64,000 nt of DNA from Mucispirillum schaedleri (GTDB lineage: Bacteria > Chrysiogenota > Deferribacteres > Deferribacterales > Mucispirillaceae): assembly GCA_949287985.1 (NCBI GenBank), contig CASEIN010000037.1, positions 30,005 to 94,004 on the forward strand, given 5' to 3'. Position numbers and translations under genes: made by a program. Position 1 is the first letter of the stretch, and each line of letters opens with the position of its first letter. The notes beneath the pieces are model-generated. The model saw only the letters and a program-made list of their open reading frames with translations, made no database searches and was not told where the DNA came from. Below are positions 43,601 through 52,545 of this stretch, piece by piece.

Positions 43601-44916
43601 GAAATCAGCCCCATAGAACCAATAGATACATAATGCTTTAAATTACGCCTTACTAACTCTTTTGATGTATATGTTGCTAAATGGGTATTTTTAAATATTT
43701 TTTTCGCAAATAAATCTGATATAAAAAAACCTTTTTTATTAACTGCATCTTCAGCAATAGGTGCATCATCAATCTTTTTGTTTTGAAGTTTTGCAAAAAA
43801 CTTGTTTAATGTATACCCACTATCGCCTGCTGATGTAAAATATAAACCATCTAATATTATACTTGGTTGAAAATTTGATACTTTTGTGGAACTAAATATA
43901 GTTTTCAAATATATTTCAACATTGCTGGATAAATCATTTACAGATTCTGGGTATAAAAATATACTTGATGTTTTATCAAATCGCCCATTATCTGATTTTG
44001 TGTAAAATACATCAGAATTTAATAATAAATTATTTCTTCCTTTTCTTAATTTACTTATAAAATCTACCCAGAAGTTGTTAAAATCATTATCTTCATAATA
44101 TGGCTTATTGCTTTTCCAGCCTAGTGGTGCTTTTCTAACATTTTCATCAATATCTGCAAAATACTCTCTAAAACCTGGTATCATATCTGATTTTGTTATA
44201 ACCACATAGCAAGGTAGATGCATACCAAACATATTAACCATTCTATTAAGTTCTGTCTTCATGAGAATGGCTTTGCGTTTAGTAAGTGTTTCATCATCAG
44301 CTATTAATGAATCCACAGGGATTGTTAAAATAATACCTGATAATGTTTTATTTTTATGTTTTTTCCGTATATTTTTTATAATTGTATTCCATTCTGCTCC
44401 ACTGCCTTCTAACCATCTGTCAAAAAATACTTTACCACTTACATCGGCCACAATACCACTACTTCCCACCCAGAATTTTAATAGTGCAGACCTTTGCGAG
44501 CCATCTTTTTCAACTTCATCACGTTCTGTTGCAACCATATCCTGGACAGAATTTTCTATTAATGTTGATTTACCTGAATAGGGCTCACCTAGAGCAATAT
44601 ACCATGGCACATCATCAACAGATTTAAAATCGGATTTTAAAAGTGTTTTAAGTTTTTCAAATGCTGATTCTATAATTTGTATATTAGACTGGATAATAGA
44701 ATTTTTTGCACTATCTGCAGCACTTCCACCACGTGCTAAATGGGCAATACGCTTCCATATCATTAAATCTTTTTTTATATCTTTTGTTTCTTTTACTTTT
44801 TGCCTGTTATTTTTAAGTTTATAAAATAGTTTAGGGACAAACATTAAAATAATTATTGTTAAAATTATTGCAACAGCAATGGAAAGTAAAGGGTGGGCTG
44901 TAATTATTTCCATCAT
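40651..44916 (-). CDS. tssM: TssM (IcmF) inner-membrane T6SS component
   Basis: 1421 residues. Two N-terminal membrane segments (about 10-30, and a third near 432-450) flank a cytoplasmic NTPase-like domain with Walker A GEPYSGKST at about 109-117 and ITKSDMIPGF (Walker-like NKxD region). The large C-terminal part (about 455-1421) is periplasmic and would reach TssJ. With TssL and TssJ it forms the T6SS membrane complex. CAGGTAAC precedes the ATG and overlaps the end of tssL. The Walker A motif appears intact, unlike in some family members. Confidence 0.93.
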   Translation of the reverse strand: MMEIITAHPLLSIAVAIILTIIILMFVPKLFYKLKNNRQKVKETKDIKKDLMIWKRIAHLARGGSAADSAKNSIIQSNIQIIESAFEKLKTLLKSDFKSVDDVPWYIALGEPYSGKSTLIENSVQDMVATERDEVEKDGSQRSALLKFWVGSSGIVADVSGKVFFDRWLEGSGAEWNTIIKNIRKKHKNKTLSGIILTIPVDSLIADDETLTKRKAILMKTELNRMVNMFGMHLPCYVVITKSDMIPGFREYFADIDENVRKAPLGWKSNKPYYEDNDFNNFWVDFISKLRKGRNNLLLNSDVFYTKSDNGRFDKTSSIFLYPESVNDLSSNVEIYLKTIFSSTKVSNFQPSIILDGLYFTSAGDSGYTLNKFFAKLQNKKIDDAPIAEDAVNKKGFFISDLFAKKIFKNTHLATYTSKELVRRNLKHYVSIGSMGLISIIWILATIFSDEKISEKIINNMPFYKETADIFANKSINQAYLISMDSSGNPVYNGESIMPNDQLLYRQSYYITALKDVQTKWNAPFGFYVSSLLRFGSINMDYSNRLYLFELIHSRLVTFPLIRTIEEQMINKKDEPFTLKKREVFLSLLHFLDDSGSYSMEEEREKVEILIRYLFPEMHDEIVNILTAKNYYSQRNYQMINESIIIHKSFFKAVQAGMQSMLASWSDGSIYPDSNYNTEKNLIYAVNTVENMIDNTLNFKTKDDDYTNIDIVTTYSRLWAQIYNNIVKNVMTINTSMQKIKENYPNALQENNDKSFIPMLAASYAKYLKLFEEDFSTITDYNNRSEIDKKIVLRDFVDSVEISNVKENAKTNLENEFNRIQTAVTKNLNKLFTTVEIDQTALTYYNLLLAVFNSGYNRPIVKINSNLDIAPIISQYNSNAKHNAALLVKYEDALKDNKDFAKLIPFIKLMHSHTYQYNNIIFLQDMIKHYPETELDLMVNISSNYGDNMSITMPNTKYVKLMYKTEYNTKAIDEYINPFWNSVHDITASLPKDDVNYLSYYLANNMDYTRLYNMMNNYTAAFIRYWGSFGDSITPSIYNYEAFHKFISGLQPYIVNNEIYNIYYTSNKIINMLPDKIMPQSLDRDKVNYSAMIDEKIKGIDPAYTEICNTLTANWVSLPATAFNANKTFSSMSDQVVKQKYLTFSIDSDRFVNIPWWKKLFEKGEYLVKHDAAFGTVNLIKQYQGKFSRFPLYADGNAANSLEMTELFDLKYILNDFGWISDNSTSSSEIISIKAPLKLTGLVKNEEHVKQWGKDILTIINTITAAPIPLEWSLFVPDEIKQIEMAKNSGINTALPLFRYVEFSSDNNTKNNKKFYTASDKESKFVIAKDNAIAGNFSFNFYAHSDNSTAEGSVKVNGKWSILKLYLDKNTVQESDTIYYVPIYVQDERGLVYIYYLGVEFNKPMPDRQRWPNKYNWPNFS

Positions 44917-44921
44917 ATATG

Positions 44922-45653
44922 TTACCTGCCTTGTTCTTCGTCTATCTTATTATCAAATGTATATACTTCAAAATTTTCTGTTGCGTTGCTGATAGCATTC
45001 TCTATTATATTACTTACTGGGTCTATATGCTTGCTAAAAACATTATAATTATACACTAATGATAATATAAGAATTACTGCTGCTGTAGTATATGATATAA
45101 GTAGTATCTTTGTTTTATTGTATGTTTTTTTTACTGTTACTACATTTTCCTGCTGCTTTGTAAGCACTTCTTTATTTACATTTATATTTCCCTGCATTTT
45201 TGAAACACATGTTCTCATTAAATTTTCAATATTAGCAGAATTGCCTTTATATGAACCATCAAACCCTAACCCCATAAGCACATACAGTAATTCTATTCTA
45301 TCCTCTGCAGTAGGGTCTAATAAGATGTTTTGTAATATATCAAAGAACTTGTCATCACCAGATAATTCGCCATATTTTTTACTTAAGTTTTTCCAGTTTT
45401 TAGAAAATGTAAAATTACCTTCTTTTATAATGTAGTCTATAAAAAATACTAATGATTTTTCTATGGTTAGGAATTCTTTATGCAGTAAAGGTTCACTTGA
45501 GCATTTTTCCTTAATTTTACTAAACATTATATTTATTTCATTAATTACATCTTCCTCATGGACTTCATAACCTTTGTTTTTAAGTATCCATATATTGCAT
45601 ATGTATGTAATAACCGGTCTGCATAAATCTTCCATTTTATTTTGAGTTATCAT
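44922..45653 (-). CDS. tssL: TssL (DotU) inner-membrane T6SS component
   Basis: 243 residues from the ATG at 45653, which has GGGAG six nt upstream; a TTG six codons earlier lacks a good site. The N-terminal helical DotU domain (MEDLCRPVITYICNIW, FFIDYIIKEGNFTFSKNW, RIELLYVLMGLGFDGSYKGN) is followed by a C-terminal membrane helix (ILLISYTTAAVILILSLVY) and a short tail. It overlaps the tssK stop by 17 bp. It recruits TssM and links the baseplate to the envelope. Confidence 0.9.
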   Translation of the reverse strand: MITQNKMEDLCRPVITYICNIWILKNKGYEVHEEDVINEINIMFSKIKEKCSSEPLLHKEFLTIEKSLVFFIDYIIKEGNFTFSKNWKNLSKKYGELSGDDKFFDILQNILLDPTAEDRIELLYVLMGLGFDGSYKGNSANIENLMRTCVSKMQGNINVNKEVLTKQQENVVTVKKTYNKTKILLISYTTAAVILILSLVYNYNVFSKHIDPVSNIIENAISNATENFEVYTFDNKIDEEQGR

Positions 45654-47010
45654 TATTTTCTCCCTGTTCAAAAGTTATAAATAAAGAACCATGAAAATCA
45701 GGAAATGATTCAGGTAGAAGTTCAATTGCTGCAGTTTTTTCTCTACATATTAAGTTCCATGCTTCACTTTCTGCCATATCTTCTAATGAAAACCATACGG
45801 CATTTGGTATAACAGGAAGATATCTTGGTGGAAATCTTAATTCTTTAAGTTTCACACCTCTAATACGTTTCTCTATACCCTGTTCATTAATTAACCTAAA
45901 ATTATCACCTTGCTCTATATATTCTTTTGCAATATCTGTATTGCCGGAAATAGATATTGCTAAATAACAGTTTGTTGCTTTTATAATATCATTACTATTA
46001 AGTTGTAGTTTATAATAATCTCCATTTAATTGAAACTCATATTGAACATAATCAGTATATCCACCTGCCATTATTATGGAACGGATATTTGTAACAACAT
46101 CTTTATATACTTCCATTAAATTATCATGAGAATATGCCATAACATCATCTCGATTTGTAAATGGCTGTAGTGCTGTAAGCTGGGAAAGCATACCAATAAG
46201 GTTTAGATATATTACAAAAGGCGAAACTTTATTTGTAACAATAAGTGATGATATTACTTTTTCAAATGAAGAGAGTGTTGACAACTGCATAACATTAAAA
46301 AGATTACCACCTGCAAGGTTATTTGTATTATAACCGTTTTCTGATAACTCTTTTATAATATGTTCACATTTCTTTTTTGCTACATACATAAGCTCTGATA
46401 TATAACTTTTTAATGGGCAGGCATCAGTTATAATATAAAATGGTGCAGTGTAGTTACTGTCAATATCAACTTTTGGTTCATTAATATTTTTTGATACCCA
46501 TCTCAGCCTGCATAATGGTAAATAGTTATAGTCTTCATTTAATGTATTTGTTGTAATTTTTCCATTATATATACGTTTTAACATGGAGATTTCATTATCA
46601 CCGGTATTTTCATCTCGTATAAACATTTCTTTTGTGCTGTATACTCGCTCATTATCATTATAACTTAAATTAGCATCAGTATCTTTATAATGTGGTATAG
46701 CAAGGTATACCATAATGTGTTCATCATTAATATATTCTGATGGCTCAAATGTAAAAGGTGTAATATTAAGATTACCAGGCATGCTTACTGATAAATTATT
46801 TGGCATAACAGCAGAAAGTTTTTTCACTACAAATCGCATGCCTTCTAATGCTTCCTCATCTATCTTAAAATCAATAAGCCCATAAGTATAAAATGTGGAA
46901 AGCATGAAAGATTTCTGTTGAACATCTATCATAGAATTTTGCAGCTGCTGCATATGATGTGGCTGTAAAAATAAACCATCAGACCAATGAACCATTTCAC
47001 GAAATATCAT
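45637..47010 (-). CDS. tssK: TssK T6SS baseplate component
   Basis: 457 residues starting with the family signature VHWSDGLFLQPHHMQQ, and including the long central region with YGLIDFKIDEEAL and the conserved C-terminal ELRFPPRYLPVIPNAVWF. TssK is a trimer that ties the baseplate (TssE, F, G, VgrG) to the membrane complex. AAGGAGTAG precedes the ATG, 2 nt after the tssJ stop. It lies in the order tssJ-tssK-tssL-tssM. Confidence 0.93.
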   Translation of the reverse strand: MIFREMVHWSDGLFLQPHHMQQLQNSMIDVQQKSFMLSTFYTYGLIDFKIDEEALEGMRFVVKKLSAVMPNNLSVSMPGNLNITPFTFEPSEYINDEHIMVYLAIPHYKDTDANLSYNDNERVYSTKEMFIRDENTGDNEISMLKRIYNGKITTNTLNEDYNYLPLCRLRWVSKNINEPKVDIDSNYTAPFYIITDACPLKSYISELMYVAKKKCEHIIKELSENGYNTNNLAGGNLFNVMQLSTLSSFEKVISSLIVTNKVSPFVIYLNLIGMLSQLTALQPFTNRDDVMAYSHDNLMEVYKDVVTNIRSIIMAGGYTDYVQYEFQLNGDYYKLQLNSNDIIKATNCYLAISISGNTDIAKEYIEQGDNFRLINEQGIEKRIRGVKLKELRFPPRYLPVIPNAVWFSLEDMAESEAWNLICREKTAAIELLPESFPDFHGSLFITFEQGENNDNSK

Positions 47011-47012
47011 AT

Positions 47013-47504
47013 CTACTCCTTAATGTATTCTGGTTTTTTACCAATTAATGAAATGCCAGTAGGCGTTACCTCTATGTATAAAGGTATTCGTTTACCAATA
47101 TATGACCTTATTTCCATTATTATTTTTCTTGCATTATCATCTTCTATACCTGGAAGATTAACTGCAATAAAAAGCTCTTTTGCACCCTTTCTTTTCCATA
47201 AGCTCCATTCCTTTTCACTTTTAGAAAGTCTTTGGTAATGTTTTTCATCATTACTTGAAAACACCATTGTATATGGCTGCAGTGTTTTTCTCATAGGGTT
47301 TTCTGGCTGGAAATATTTATTAAGTTTATATGAAGAAAGCCATGCTTTTTCATTATCATTAATCCCTACAAAATCAACCTCTAGTGATGGATAATAACCA
47401 TAGTATGCCTCTAATTCTGGAGACAAAAACACTGTTGCATCATGCCTGTATGTGCAGCCACTAGCAATAAATATAAATAATAATGCAAATAATTTATATT
47501 TCAT
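47013..47504 (-). CDS. tssJ: TssJ T6SS outer-membrane lipoprotein
   Basis: 163 residues. Lipobox IASGC (Cys17). The mature part has the transthyretin-like beta fold of TssJ with DATVFLSPEL and LFIAVNLPGIEDDNARKI. It sits in the outer membrane and binds the periplasmic end of TssM. AGGTGA precedes the ATG. Sequence conservation in TssJ is low, and the assignment rests on lipobox, size and position before tssK. Confidence 0.85.
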   Translation of the reverse strand: MKYKLFALLFIFIASGCTYRHDATVFLSPELEAYYGYYPSLEVDFVGINDNEKAWLSSYKLNKYFQPENPMRKTLQPYTMVFSSNDEKHYQRLSKSEKEWSLWKRKGAKELFIAVNLPGIEDDNARKIIMEIRSYIGKRIPLYIEVTPTGISLIGKKPEYIKE

Positions 47505-47510
47505 ATATAT

Positions 47511-48635
47511 TTATTCACCTGTAAATCGCTTATTAACCGATATATTCTGTGTATTTTTTTGTGTCATATCTTCATGGGGTGCTTTATTATTCTCCAAAGA
47601 ATCCGACCAGTTATCTTTTCCATAAGCAATATTTAAGCCAATATTAAAATATTCTTCAAACCTTTCTTTAGGTTTTTTATTTCCACCTTTTACAAGGCTC
47701 ATATTTAAAATAGCAGAATTTAATCCGTTTGCTGCAAGCCCTGCTGGTGTTTTTATTACCTGATTAGTCATAGGCATAAGGTTACCGTAGCTCCAAAAAG
47801 CAGTTAGACACAACAAACCTGCTGGGTTATCAGCACATTCGTTACCAATATCCATTGCATTTTTAGAGTTTACTTCATCTGGGGAAACTACCCATGCATA
47901 AACAGCATCAAGAGCTTTCCCCTGCATTTTTTTAATATGTTCTTTTGATTTTTCTGGCACAACTGATTTAATTAAATCAACTGTATCCTGACGCATATTT
48001 TCTATTTTACTTTTTAACTCTTTTTCTGCCTTAAAAATTGGGCTGTTTTCTTCATCAATAATTGATTCACCAGGGTTATAATTAGAAAGTGCTATATCTA
48101 TTAATTCTAGTGGAGTATAGCCATGCTCTTGCTTAAACATATTATAAAATTCGTCCATATAAGCATTAAATTTATCTTTAATATAATCAGGTACTACTTC
48201 ATCAACCTGTTTTTTTAATGCATCAAGTTCATCATATGCTTCTTTTATCTTAGCCTCTAATTCAGCACTATCATCAACCTGTGGCATATCCTGTAAAAAA
48301 TCTGGAATATTTGGCTCGCTTGGTTTACCAATATCTGCAATATCCCTTTCTTCAAAAGGCTCACCACCTGTTTCATCTATTAAAGCCATCATGCAGCGAT
48401 AACCCCACCATACTCCAGCACGCCTGTGGATTGCATATGCCAATACTTCGCATGCATCTTTATAAAGCTTTTCTTTTACCAGATTATCTATAAATTTATC
48501 AACCATATCATTATCTGGTAAAAATTTTTCTACATTGGGGTTTATTTTATACCCTTCATTATTTACCAGTTCAGATAGTTTATTATACTTTATTAATACA
48601 AGATGTTCATCAAGCCAGTCTAATTTATCTGTCAT
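47511..48635 (-). CDS. T6SS-linked cytoplasmic protein, DUF6931-like, unknown role
   Basis: About 374 residues. I use the ATG at 48635, preceded by AAAGGTAAG; an ATG at 48653 lies one base after the upstream stop but has no ribosome-binding site. No signal or membrane helix is seen. The segment near 70-85 (YAIHRRAGVWWGYRCM) resembles the HRREAVWW-type motif of a domain (DUF6931) that occurs near T6SS genes. A helical, acidic middle (residues about 130-235) includes a possible coiled coil. It lies between vgrG and tssJ. An adaptor, chaperone or effector-loading role is inference. Confidence 0.6.
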   Translation of the reverse strand: MTDKLDWLDEHLVLIKYNKLSELVNNEGYKINPNVEKFLPDNDMVDKFIDNLVKEKLYKDACEVLAYAIHRRAGVWWGYRCMMALIDETGGEPFEERDIADIGKPSEPNIPDFLQDMPQVDDSAELEAKIKEAYDELDALKKQVDEVVPDYIKDKFNAYMDEFYNMFKQEHGYTPLELIDIALSNYNPGESIIDEENSPIFKAEKELKSKIENMRQDTVDLIKSVVPEKSKEHIKKMQGKALDAVYAWVVSPDEVNSKNAMDIGNECADNPAGLLCLTAFWSYGNLMPMTNQVIKTPAGLAANGLNSAILNMSLVKGGNKKPKERFEEYFNIGLNIAYGKDNWSDSLENNKAPHEDMTQKNTQNISVNKRFTGE

Positions 48636-48654
48636 ATTATTCTTACCTTTCATA

Positions 48655-49047
48655 CTATGTTATTTTTAATGCTTTTGTTTCAATATCACTAGCACCACCT
48701 TTTGCCCGTGATGCAGTTGCCCCTGCTTCACTGGCAGTAGCTTCTGATGTGCTTGCCTTTCCTTCCTGCTTAGCAGCTTTAATTTCTCCCTGCTGAGCAG
48801 ATACCTCATCTGTAGAAAGTGATGAATCTATACTATCACCTTTTGTCTCTCTATTTGACAAAACAGTTTTATCTTCTGTTGGAACGATAACTTTATTGCC
48901 AAATACATTACTTTTATGAACATTGGTAGCTAAAAGTTTCGTAACTGCGGAAAGCGCCATAGAAACAAGCATTCCTGTTGCTACACTTGTTATTAAAGGT
49001 GTCACTTCTTTTGAAAGTTTTGCTTTTTCTTCTTTTGTTAATTCCAT
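48655..49047 (-). CDS. Small T6SS-linked protein with Ala/Ser-rich tail, unknown
   Basis: 130 residues. An N-terminal helix with one hydrophobic stretch (PLITSVATGMLVSMALSAVT) is followed by a low-complexity tail rich in Ala, Ser, Thr, Glu and Lys (EGKASTSEATASEAGATASR) ending in IETKALKIT. GGAG precedes the ATG. It comes after vgrG and before the DUF6931-like gene in the T6SS operon. The tail resembles a flexible linker or a beta-prism end piece of VgrG-type proteins. I recognise no family. Confidence 0.6.
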   Translation of the reverse strand: MELTKEEKAKLSKEVTPLITSVATGMLVSMALSAVTKLLATNVHKSNVFGNKVIVPTEDKTVLSNRETKGDSIDSSLSTDEVSAQQGEIKAAKQEGKASTSEATASEAGATASRAKGGASDIETKALKIT

Positions 49048-49090
49048 AAATTCTCCATAAATATTCTATTGAATTTGCTATTAATAAAAA

Positions 49091-49134
49091 TCATATTCAC
49101 CACTTAAATATATCATATTCACCCCTTAAATGTA
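49091..49134 (-). repeat. Tandem 22-bp direct repeat, each copy with ribosome-binding site and ATG
   Basis: Two adjacent copies, 49091-49112 and 49113-49134, match at 20 of 22 bases. Read on the minus strand each gives AAGNGGTGAATATG. The first ATG (49116) opens an 11-codon frame (MIYLSGEYDFY), the second (49094) an 18-codon frame whose stop lies inside the start of the 130-residue gene. Confidence 0.6.
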
Positions 49135-49145
49135 CTCTAGGAATT

Positions 49146-52100
49146 TTATTTAGCTTGGTCTCTAAATAGTTTTGTCAATGTTGTCATAGGACCATTATAC
49201 TGATTTGTTTCTTGTGTAACAGTTGTAAAGTTTTTAACTTGTATATCTATGTCTTCACCTGTTATTTCTAACTGACCTTCTTGCACCATACCACATTTTT
49301 TTAATAATAAGCCAAATAAAGTTGTTGCAGTTATAATTTTGGTTGTCATAAGAAAAAGCCTTGTGGCATCTCTCTTAGATGCCCTACTCTCAAATTTGGC
49401 TTTATCGTGCATATAAGATGGATCTTCCAGCTCCATAATAGTGACTACCCTGTCCATAACATCAAATATTAATTCTAAGATTTCAATAGCTGTTTTAAAT
49501 TTGTCTAATCCACTTTCTGGCTTATTTGTATGGACATCATAACATTTTAGACCGAAATTAAAAGCTTGCAATCCACTATCTAAACTATAATTTACATATC
49601 TACAAGCTGGATGTTTTGAAATTGATCCTAGTTGACTTGCTAATTTCCCCATATTCTTGATAGTTTTTATCACTCCTTTAACTCCTGCTAATGTATATAT
49701 TCCAGATCTAAAACCTTGTATGCTAGATGAACCAATACTTGTTTCAATTGAAGCACCATATGCATCGCTCATAGATGATGAAAATAATCCATTCATAGAA
49801 CAACTTAAACCATTTATATCTACTCCAGATATAGATTCTAAAAAAATTGAAGAATCTGTTGGACCAGCTGACTCCATCCATTTACGAGCTACTAATGATA
49901 TTCTATCTTCATCTATTTCTATAAAATGTGAACCTACAGATAATTTTATAGATTTTTCTGCTTTTATATTAATAGAGCCATCTGCACCTGAAATTTCCAT
50001 ACCATTCGTGTTTGAATATAAATACAGTCCGTTATTACCTTTAATATCTATATAATTTTTACCATTTATATCTACTATACCAGAATGCACATTAACACTA
50101 TCATAACTATTTAAATATTCATCTATTTTCTTGTTTTGCTCTTCTTTGTACTTGGCTGCTTCATCCTGCTCCATCGTGCTTATTATATTATTAATGTCTT
50201 CTTTAGTTTTTACAAAAATTTCAAGAATTTTTTCTTCTGCCTCTTTAATTTCTGACTCAATAGTTTCTATTGATGTTTCTATTTTTTTTATATCTTCATT
50301 TAATTCTTTAATTTTTTTATCATCTTTATTTTCATTTTTCATAAGTTCCTTTAATTCAGCTTGTTTATCATTTTTATTCTTAATTTGGTTGTCATATTCT
50401 GCTTTTAGTTTTGCACACCATTTTTTTACAGTCATTGTTTCTTGTTTTTTATTAACAGAATATAAACTTGTATCTTCCTCATAAAACTTTTGAATACAAG
50501 CCACATTTATAAAACTATATGCTTTCTTCATAAAACTATCTATTGCTGCCCGATATATTAATTTCGCAATATGTTTATCATATGCTTGTTCAAAATAGAT
50601 ATAATTACGATCTGGTGTTCCTGCATATAAATAACTATTCTTTAAAGGACCTTGGTTAGATATTATAGAACTTACATTTGGAATATATCCAAATAAGTAA
50701 TATTGTTCATTATTATAGAAAACTAATATTTTACTGCCTTTTTTTGGGTAATTATATATGTAATAATTATTTGCTCCATATGGCATAACCATATTTACCA
50801 CTATTACTTTACTTTGTCCATTATCTGTTGTTTTATTATTATTATTTTCCTGATTTGTATTTTCAAGTTTAGCATAAAACAGAGCAGGGTTGCCTTTATC
50901 ACACATTTCTGGAATAGCTATATCTTCTTTATCAACACTAAGATCTTTATCAGCATTAACCTCTTTAACAGTATTACCGTCTTTATCACACACTGTAGCT
51001 TCTAAAAGTTCCATTTTATATTTAAATAAATCGATACCTTGTTTACTATGTGATTTTTCTACTTCATCTGCATAAACTGGTTCTTTATTAATTATTTTGT
51101 TATCAAAATATAAAGCAGCAGTATTTTCTATATCTTCGCTTATCATTCCACTATTTTGTTTTACACTATCAGCAAAAAAACCTAATATATCAATAGTATC
51201 TTTTTCATTGCTACTATTATTATAAACCGTAGTAGTGCTTTTTATTAAATACATATCTTTGGCGATACTTTCATCAGGCAGATAGCCTTTAATAGTGATT
51301 TTACTGTTAATACCAACACAAACATAATTTGAAGATAATTTAATAGTATTGTTTTTGTATGATAAAGAGGCATTTATATTCTGCATAATATCAGCTTTAT
51401 CTTGACCTTGCTGTGTAATGCTTTCAGCTTTATTACCATATTCAAAACCATATAGTGATATATTTCCTTTATTCTCCAAATTAATACTGTCATTATAATT
51501 CATAATAACATTGTTAAAAACACCTGCTGAAATATCATTTTTATCTAAATTCAAATAAAGTTTATTAATATATCTATTATCACTATTACTATCCATAAAC
51601 TTTTCATCAAAAAAAGCTCCTCTTATAAATTTAAGTGTAGCTGTATTGGTGGACTCTTTATTCTTTTTATTAATATGATAGAAATAGTAATTTATACCGT
51701 AAAATAATAATAATCGCATTAAAAATTCATAATCTGTTTCATTATGCTGATAAATTAATATTTTATCTGAACGATTAATTAACTCACTGTCATCAATGTT
51801 ACCTAAATCATAATTACCTATTTTATTTTCTTCTAATATTTCTTTTATTATATCTTTTATATTTTTCTTTACATAACTTTTACTTTTTTTATTTTTCATA
51901 AGCTCAACAAAAGGGTGCTGAACAGTTATTTCATAAACATATAAATTATTTTTATTATCTTTTTTGAATATACCTTTGTATAGAATATTAGTTATTTTCC
52001 CAGAAATATATCTATATGAAATCATACCATTGCTATTTTTTTGAGAAACTTTTATATATACATGCTCATTTATATAGCTTAATGGGTTGCTTATAAATTC

Positions 52101-52244
52101 ATTTGAACTGCCTGTATCTTTCTTTGGTATATTACATTCTATAACAGCACTAAATGGTTTAGATATATATTCATTTAAAGTAAGCTTTGTATATGTTGCA
52201 TTTATTTGATTTTTATTTTGGAAATCTATATTAATTTGTCCCAT
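49146..52244 (-). CDS. vgrG: VgrG (TssI) spike protein with coiled-coil insertion and C-terminal extension
   Basis: 1032 residues from the ATG at 52244, eight nt after AAAGG; a GTG three codons earlier is poorly placed. Residues 1-480 are the gp27-like base (YISGKITNILYKGI, RSDKILIYQHNETDYEFLMR), followed by an OB-fold gp5-like part near 530-590. A charged coiled coil at about 595-710 (KKIKELNEDIKKIETSIETI) interrupts it before the beta-prism (SINIKAEKSIKLSVGSHFIE, near 745-765). The last 210 residues are a helical extension with hydrophobic stretches, not found in minimal VgrG proteins. It tips the T6SS tube. The extension may be an effector domain. Confidence 0.88.
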   Translation of the reverse strand: MGQINIDFQNKNQINATYTKLTLNEYISKPFSAVIECNIPKKDTGSSNEFISNPLSYINEHVYIKVSQKNSNGMISYRYISGKITNILYKGIFKKDNKNNLYVYEITVQHPFVELMKNKKSKSYVKKNIKDIIKEILEENKIGNYDLGNIDDSELINRSDKILIYQHNETDYEFLMRLLLFYGINYYFYHINKKNKESTNTATLKFIRGAFFDEKFMDSNSDNRYINKLYLNLDKNDISAGVFNNVIMNYNDSINLENKGNISLYGFEYGNKAESITQQGQDKADIMQNINASLSYKNNTIKLSSNYVCVGINSKITIKGYLPDESIAKDMYLIKSTTTVYNNSSNEKDTIDILGFFADSVKQNSGMISEDIENTAALYFDNKIINKEPVYADEVEKSHSKQGIDLFKYKMELLEATVCDKDGNTVKEVNADKDLSVDKEDIAIPEMCDKGNPALFYAKLENTNQENNNNKTTDNGQSKVIVVNMVMPYGANNYYIYNYPKKGSKILVFYNNEQYYLFGYIPNVSSIISNQGPLKNSYLYAGTPDRNYIYFEQAYDKHIAKLIYRAAIDSFMKKAYSFINVACIQKFYEEDTSLYSVNKKQETMTVKKWCAKLKAEYDNQIKNKNDKQAELKELMKNENKDDKKIKELNEDIKKIETSIETIESEIKEAEEKILEIFVKTKEDINNIISTMEQDEAAKYKEEQNKKIDEYLNSYDSVNVHSGIVDINGKNYIDIKGNNGLYLYSNTNGMEISGADGSINIKAEKSIKLSVGSHFIEIDEDRISLVARKWMESAGPTDSSIFLESISGVDINGLSCSMNGLFSSSMSDAYGASIETSIGSSSIQGFRSGIYTLAGVKGVIKTIKNMGKLASQLGSISKHPACRYVNYSLDSGLQAFNFGLKCYDVHTNKPESGLDKFKTAIEILELIFDVMDRVVTIMELEDPSYMHDKAKFESRASKRDATRLFLMTTKIITATTLFGLLLKKCGMVQEGQLEITGEDIDIQVKNFTTVTQETNQYNGPMTTLTKLFRDQAK

Positions 52245-52256
52245 AAAAAACACCTT

Positions 52257-52544
52257 TTATACTATTTCATTTACATTAGGGCATACTGCTATTGCAGTAG
52301 TCACAGGCACGCCAACTGGCGAAACACCAGTTACTGTGCAGCCAAGACTTGCAACTGGTCTACCCTTTGCAATATTTGTTGGGGATAATGTAGAGCTTAC
52401 TACACCTGTGCATAATGGACCTGCAACTGCATCACCAATACAAGCAACTGGTAAACCTTTTACCATAGTAGTCAATGCACCAGGACCTGTTATAACATCA
52501 CCTGTTGCTGTCATATTTGCTATTGTTGCTACTGGAGTAGGCAT
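52257..52544 (-). CDS. PAAR-domain spike tip protein
   Basis: 95 residues, a single PAAR domain: MPTPVATIANMTATGDVITG, LPVACIGDAVAGPLC and RPVASLGCTVTGVSPVG. PAAR proteins cap the VgrG trimer and may carry effectors, but this one has no extra domain. AAGGAGA precedes the ATG, which is one base after the clpV stop; the gene ends 12 bases before vgrG, so the two are made together. Confidence 0.9.
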   Translation of the reverse strand: MPTPVATIANMTATGDVITGPGALTTMVKGLPVACIGDAVAGPLCTGVVSSTLSPTNIAKGRPVASLGCTVTGVSPVGVPVTTAIAVCPNVNEIV

Positions 52545-52545
52545 A

